Program-made: the position numbers and the translations under genes | Notes under the pieces: generated by a model | The model's database searches: none | Seen by the model: the letters and a program-made list of their open reading frames with translations, nothing else | What the model was told of the DNA's origin: nothing | Part shown: positions 59,467 to 64,000 of the stretch, piece by piece | Numbering within the stretch: the first letter of the stretch is position 1 | Layout of the letters: every line of letters begins with the position of its first letter | NCBI GenBank assembly: GCA_945643635.1 | Contig: CALZFC010000018.1 | Location: 4,983,501-5,047,500 of the forward strand | Direction: 5' to 3' | Length of the DNA stretch: 64,000 nucleotides | Source of the DNA: Allodiplogaster sudhausi | Lineage: Eukaryota > Nematoda > Chromadorea > Rhabditida > Diplogasteridae

Positions 59467-60601
59467 CTCTCTCTTTCTTTCTCTCTCTCTCGCTTTTGCG
59501 CGCGCTCTCTCTCTCTCTTTCTATATTTCCTAGTCTCTTACTCTCTCTTTCCTCTTTCTCAAACCTTCCTCACCGAGGGGCACGTATGGATAAATTCCAT
59601 TAATGCCTGAATGGGTCCAATGGAATGATTCATCTCATGTTACGTTTCTTCTTGCTTGCTAACCTTTCACATTTCCCCCTTTGCCACGGATGACTCGAAC
59701 GTTCCTCACATGTTTCCTTTCACAATAACTCCTTCCACCTCCCAGTGGAAGCACGAACACGTTGATAAGTCGAAACTTCTGCCGTCTTCGAATTTCCCGG
59801 ATCGTTATGGAGGCAATCCGTTATTATATCCAAGGGACTTGATGTGCGTTACATATAGAGAGAGAGACAGAGAGAGAGAGAGAGCGAGAGAGAGAGAGAA
59901 AGTGAGAAAGAGATAGCTTGATATGCAATAGACTGGATTCTGCAACCTAGAAAGAAATATTAACATCTAGATTGAGATTCAAAAATTTAAATTCCCAATC
60001 AATTCAAGAATATTTTCTTGTCGGATACGGGTAACCGGCGCTTTTCACTCGCAGCTGTATGCTAAATGCGCTATGTTTTTTGAATCCAACGGTGAGTTGT
60101 ACCTGTACGATGATAAAAATTAATGAAGTATAAAAAACTAATCGTTAGTCGTGGTTTATATTACAACTTCTTGTTTTTTTAAAGACTTTTTTTGTTACAT
60201 TCGCCAATATCTTTATGCCTCTTTTTGACTCAAATTATCCTTTTCTCAAATTCTCTCTCTCTCTTTCTCTGTCTCTATCTCTCTCTCTTGCTCTCTTTAC
60301 ATTATCAGCCCTCTGCTTGCCTTCATGTGATCAATACAGGTCGAATTTTTTCTTCCGCTCATTTTTCCGGAGATCTCTCGTTCCCTTTTCCTTCCTTTAC
60401 TCCCCCTGTTAATCGTTTTCTTTCACCCCATCTCTTCTTCAACTCTCTCACTTCTCTCCACGTTTCCTCTCTCTCTCTCTCTTTCTCTCACTCTCGTCTC
60501 CATTCTCCCTCTCCTTCGCTTTCTCTCTCCTTCTCTCTCCCCTCTCCACTCCCCTTTCTCTTTATCTCTCCTTTCCACTCTCTCTCTCCTTTGCTCTCTC
60601 T

Positions 60602-60645
<44 letters not shown>

Positions 60646-60646
60646 G
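58651..60646. other. Region upstream of the receptor gene
   Basis: CT and GA tracts (59040-59140, 59440-59520, 59860-59910, 60430-60640). A plus frame at about 59680-59860 (DDSNVPHMFPFTITPSTSQ, then LLPSSNFPDRYGGNPLLYPR) has convincing composition but no clear acceptor. It may be an upstream exon of the receptor gene or an independent exon. Confidence 0.3.
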
Positions 60647-60659
60647 GTTGCCCTCCTCT

Positions 60660-61469
60660 ATGCATCGCCGCGCTCCATCCTCATCAGTGAATGAAGCAGC
60701 CTCCTCCTCTTCTCCCTCCTTCTCCTCTCCCTCTCCCCTCCTCAACATCACGTCCGCCTCCGTGGAGTCTGCAGCTGCCGCCGCCTCCGAGCCCCAGCTC
60801 CAGCAGCAGCAGCACGGCAACAACTACACCATCACCGCGGACGCCGTCTCTGTTGACGAAGACGCCACCGTCCACCTCATGGACGAGCAGATCAGGCAGT
60901 TCCTCTACGAGGCGAGGATTTGTCTTTAAAAAAAGTTTTAAAAATTAAGAAAAAAAAGTAGAAAAACCAAGCGTTATTTTAAATTTTTTTATTTTTAAAA
61001 TAGAAATTATGTATAGAAACTGACTAAAGTTTTGAACTGATCGAACGCACAGTAGTTCGCCACCATTATTCATGAAGTCGGCTATGTATTCATGAAGGAA
61101 GAAAAAAAATTAGAGCATGAATAGCAGCTAACTGAATAGGCATGAATAGAATTATTGCTAGCGCTTTATATTCAGTGTACCAGGGTACTGTAGTTTATGT
61201 TAGCTCTTTTTTTCTGAAAAAAATTATAACTTACTCAGAATAGAGAAGAAATAGTATGAATTTGACATTACATTTCAGTCGAAGTATTTTTTAAATTAAT
61301 TAATTAACTAGTTAGTGTATTACTTTGTTATGTCACACATGTAAAGTACATATTAATTAGCTTTTTTTCCTATTTGAGGTGTGCATCCCGTTCATCGTGC
61401 TGCTCTGCGTACTTGCAGCAGTCTTCAACATTGCCATCTTCATAAGCAGGTTTCTTTCACTGTCTTTCT

Positions 61470-61520
<51 letters not shown>

Positions 61521-61542
61521 TTCTCTCTTTCTCTTTTTCTCA

Positions 61543-61574
<32 letters not shown>

Positions 61575-61599
61575 TTCTCTCCTTCTCTCTTTCTATTTT

Positions 61600-61630
<31 letters not shown>

Positions 61631-61793
61631 AACTTTGGATGCATGCCGAGACAAGCAACTCTTTTGTCTGCCCTCAGGCTATTGGTGCAATCCATTCTTT
61701 TAAAGATCCCCCTACTTCCCCCTCCCCCTACCAATGACACCTATTCTCTTTTCCTTCTTTGTCTTGCATTCTATTCTATCACCACTTCGCCTG

Positions 61794-61847
<54 letters not shown>

Positions 61848-61978
61848 GATTCTTCGTCAAGTCTCGCTCTACCTCTCTCGAGCTGACGTACTCTCTCGCG
61901 CTCTCAGACACGTGGACATCCATTGTGATCGCGACGTCGCTCTTCTACAATTCATATAAGGTACGTTATAGTTCTCCC

Positions 61979-62023
<45 letters not shown>

Positions 62024-63013
62024 GCTCTCTCTCTCTCTCTCTCTGACTCGCTTACTCTCTTCTTCTTCCTCTTCTTATGTTCTTCCACTCGATCTTCTTT
62101 CATCACTTTTCATCTCCCTCATCAGCAACATGCACTATTCGATACAAAAACTGGAAAAATAAAAATAGAATAAAATATTTAATTTAAAAGAAGATAAAAA
62201 AAATGATTGAAGATTGTCGTCCTAAAGATGACGCATCAATCCATCTGTTTCTCGCTTGCAATGGAGGTTGTTCCCTTTGTATTTTAGATTATACTCTTTA
62301 TTTTTTATTAAACATTTTCCCCACATATTTCGTTGGTTTTATTATATATTTTTATTCCAAAGTAGTTAAAAAATTATATGAATGAAAAACGATGAATATC
62401 TCCAGATTACCAAAGCGCTGTCTGATTAAAGTTTTATTAACAAAACAAATAGAATAATTGTAAATTAGTTAATTAAGTGAATGAATAAAATGCTATAATT
62501 AATTAAATCTAACGAATAAAATACTATAATATCTCATCGGAATGCCAATAGGCCTTCCGCACGGGCGGCCTCCTCACGGCCATCTTCCATCTGGTCGCGC
62601 TCGCCTGCGTGCACTATCTGCAGATTGTGCGGCCATTCGATCATGCCAGGATTCTCTCCATGAGGTTGGGAAGGAGAGAGCGAGACAGAGATAGAGAGAG
62701 GAAATGAGAGAGAGAGGAAGAGAGAAAGAGAGAGAGAAGAAGATAGAATGAGAGAGAGAAAGAGAGAGAGAGAGGAAGAGAGACAGAGAGACAAGAGAGA
62801 GAGACTGTTAGAGAAAGAGAGAGAGAGGGAGGAAAAGAAAAAGAACGAAGAAGAGAAATATAAAGAGTGTGGGAGAGAGGCAGAGATCGTTTCCATGCAG
62901 ACAAGTCCACATCATCATCTTCTTCATCTGGTCCGTGCCTCCGCTAGCACTCCTCACCTACTTCTCCGTCTATCCGAACCAGGGATTCCAGTCAGTTCTC
63001 TTCTCATTCGCTC

Positions 63014-63046
<33 letters not shown>

Positions 63047-63735
63047 ATTTCTCACTCTCGTTCTCTCTCATTCTCTCGTGTTACCTTCTTTTGCACATTT
63101 TGTCCTCTCTGTTTCGTATCAGTCTCTCTCTTTCGCTCATTATTTCTCTCTTTATCTGTCTCTCTCTTTCTTTCGCACTCTCTTTCATTATCTCTCTTTT
63201 CTCTCTCTCTTTTTTCATTCTCTCTCTCACTCTCTCTCTCTCTCTCAGAAGTGCGCAATGCATGGGCGTCGACTTCTACGAGTCCATCTACTTCCGCGGC
63301 CAGATCTCGCTCCTCATCTTCGTCCTCATGCTCCTCACGTGCGTCGCCTACTGGCGTCTCCTGTCGGTCGTCAGCAGGGTTCGCGTCTCTGTAAATTTTG
63401 CGCAATTTCATTTTGAATTTCCCACCAAAACTATAGGCATAATAAAATAGGCAATAATGAGTATATAATTGGAATAAATTTACACTCTCGCCCATGTCTT
63501 TTACTGGAAGTTGTGTGCATACCATTTTTCGCCAGCTGGAAGCGCCTTTCCATTAGAAGAAGCGTCCTGATAGAAGATAGAGCCGGTCAAGAGAATCTGG
63601 GGATACTGACTGTATTAGCGATACCGTAACCGGCACACTTGCAGGTTCGCTCCAAGACCGCCGGACCCATGTCGACGGTGCAGGCCAAGATGTCTTCAGC
63701 GAACGGTGGAGGCACGTCTGTGCACTCGGGCAGGA
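60660..63735 (+). CDS. Rhodopsin-like (class A) 7TM receptor, partial, runs off right edge
   Basis: Eight exons in phase, about 304 codons: 60660-60911 (ATG; exon opens at 60647 after ctcttccag), 61379-61449, 61849-61960, 62213-62266, 62552-62664, 62901-62990, 63249-63378, 63645-63735. The N-terminus is Ser/Ala/Gln-rich with sequons such as NIT and NYT. TM1 is IPFIVLLCVLAAVFNIAIFI. TM2 contains LALSD, the conserved Asp. The small fourth exon supplies the conserved extracellular Cys (SICFSLAME) leading into TM3 (FRTGGLLTAIFHLVALA), which ends in HYLQIVRP in place of DRY. TM4 is IIIFFIWSVPPLALLTYF, extracellular loop 2 has Cys (SAQCMG), and TM5 is SLLIFVLMLLTCVAYW. Loop 3 is Ser/Gly-rich. TM6, TM7 and the tail lie outside the window. 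The ligand is unknown. The first intron needs a GC donor (GAG|gcgagg); the start of exon 4 is a choice. Confidence 0.8.
61460..61635. repeat. (CT)n microsatellite in receptor intron 2
   Basis: Impure CT tract. A second tract at 61797-61843 runs directly into the acceptor of the next exon. Confidence 0.9.
62666..62880. repeat. (GA)n tract in receptor intron
   Basis: Begins just after the donor at 62665 (gttgggaaggagagag). Opposite purine strand to the other receptor introns. Confidence 0.85.
63010..63248. repeat. (CT)n tract ending at a splice acceptor
   Basis: The tract terminates as ctctctcag, the acceptor of the exon at 63249. Confidence 0.9.
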
Positions 63736-63763
63736 GTACGTTGTTTTATGAGATTGGGGAGGG

Positions 63764-63877
63764 AAAGAGTGAGAGAGTGACTGAGGGAGAGACTGGGACA
63801 GACAGACAGACAGACAGAGAGAGAGAGAGAGAGACAGACACACAGGGAGAGAGCGATAGAGAAACATACAGTGAGAA

Positions 63878-63930
<53 letters not shown>

Positions 63931-64000
63931 GAGAAAGACATAGAGAGAGAGACAGAGAGAGAGAGAAAGACATAGAGAGAGAGACAGAGAGAGAGAGAAA
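63764..64000. repeat. (GA)n tract running to the window edge
   Basis: GA with (GACA)n near 63800. It lies in the intron after the last visible receptor exon. Confidence 0.9.

Overview
The window is eukaryotic and almost certainly from an invertebrate animal. Real coding sequence occurs as short exons (13 to 190 bp) bounded by GT..AG introns with consistent codon phase. There are no operons or ribosome binding sites, and tens of kilobases are (CT)n/(GA)n, (TA)n and TATG-type simple sequence. A nematode or another ecdysozoan fits the protein style, but this is inference without a database search. Most of the long open frames are microsatellite translations (runs of Arg-Glu or Leu-Ser) and are not genes.

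Layout. 1-5.7 kb: a repeat island with interleaved 94-bp and 140-bp direct repeats and an eight-copy hairpin minisatellite. 5.9-7.3 kb: a decayed coiled-coil gene on the minus strand and a small broken ORF on the plus strand. 9.0-16.1 kb: a minus-strand, roughly 18-exon major facilitator gene of the MFSD8/CLN7 type, with an in-frame stop, a ruined exon 8 and two 1.6-kb fold-back (palindromic) elements in its introns. 15.2-40.3 kb: a head-to-tail duplication of about 12.54 kb. Each unit carries one intact 17-exon MFSD8-like gene (522 codons, minus strand), the 5' end of the broken paralog, and a 5'-truncated non-LTR retrotransposon. The two units differ, as far as I could see, by one substitution and two microsatellite lengths. 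40.3-60.6 kb: microsatellite-dominated DNA with scattered candidate exons of unrecognised genes on both strands. 60.66 kb to the right edge: the first eight exons of a rhodopsin-like 7TM receptor on the plus strand, covering TM1 to TM5; the rest lies outside the window.

The central story is a small tandem family of MFSD8-like membrane transporters or channels, all transcribed leftwards. One member is intact and was very recently duplicated (or duplicated in assembly); its neighbour is degenerating and hosts fold-back elements. The exon lengths of the two paralogs match at almost every position, which is the strongest evidence for both gene models. (CT)n microsatellites repeatedly run straight into 3' splice sites and act as polypyrimidine tracts, including one whose length differs between the duplicated copies.
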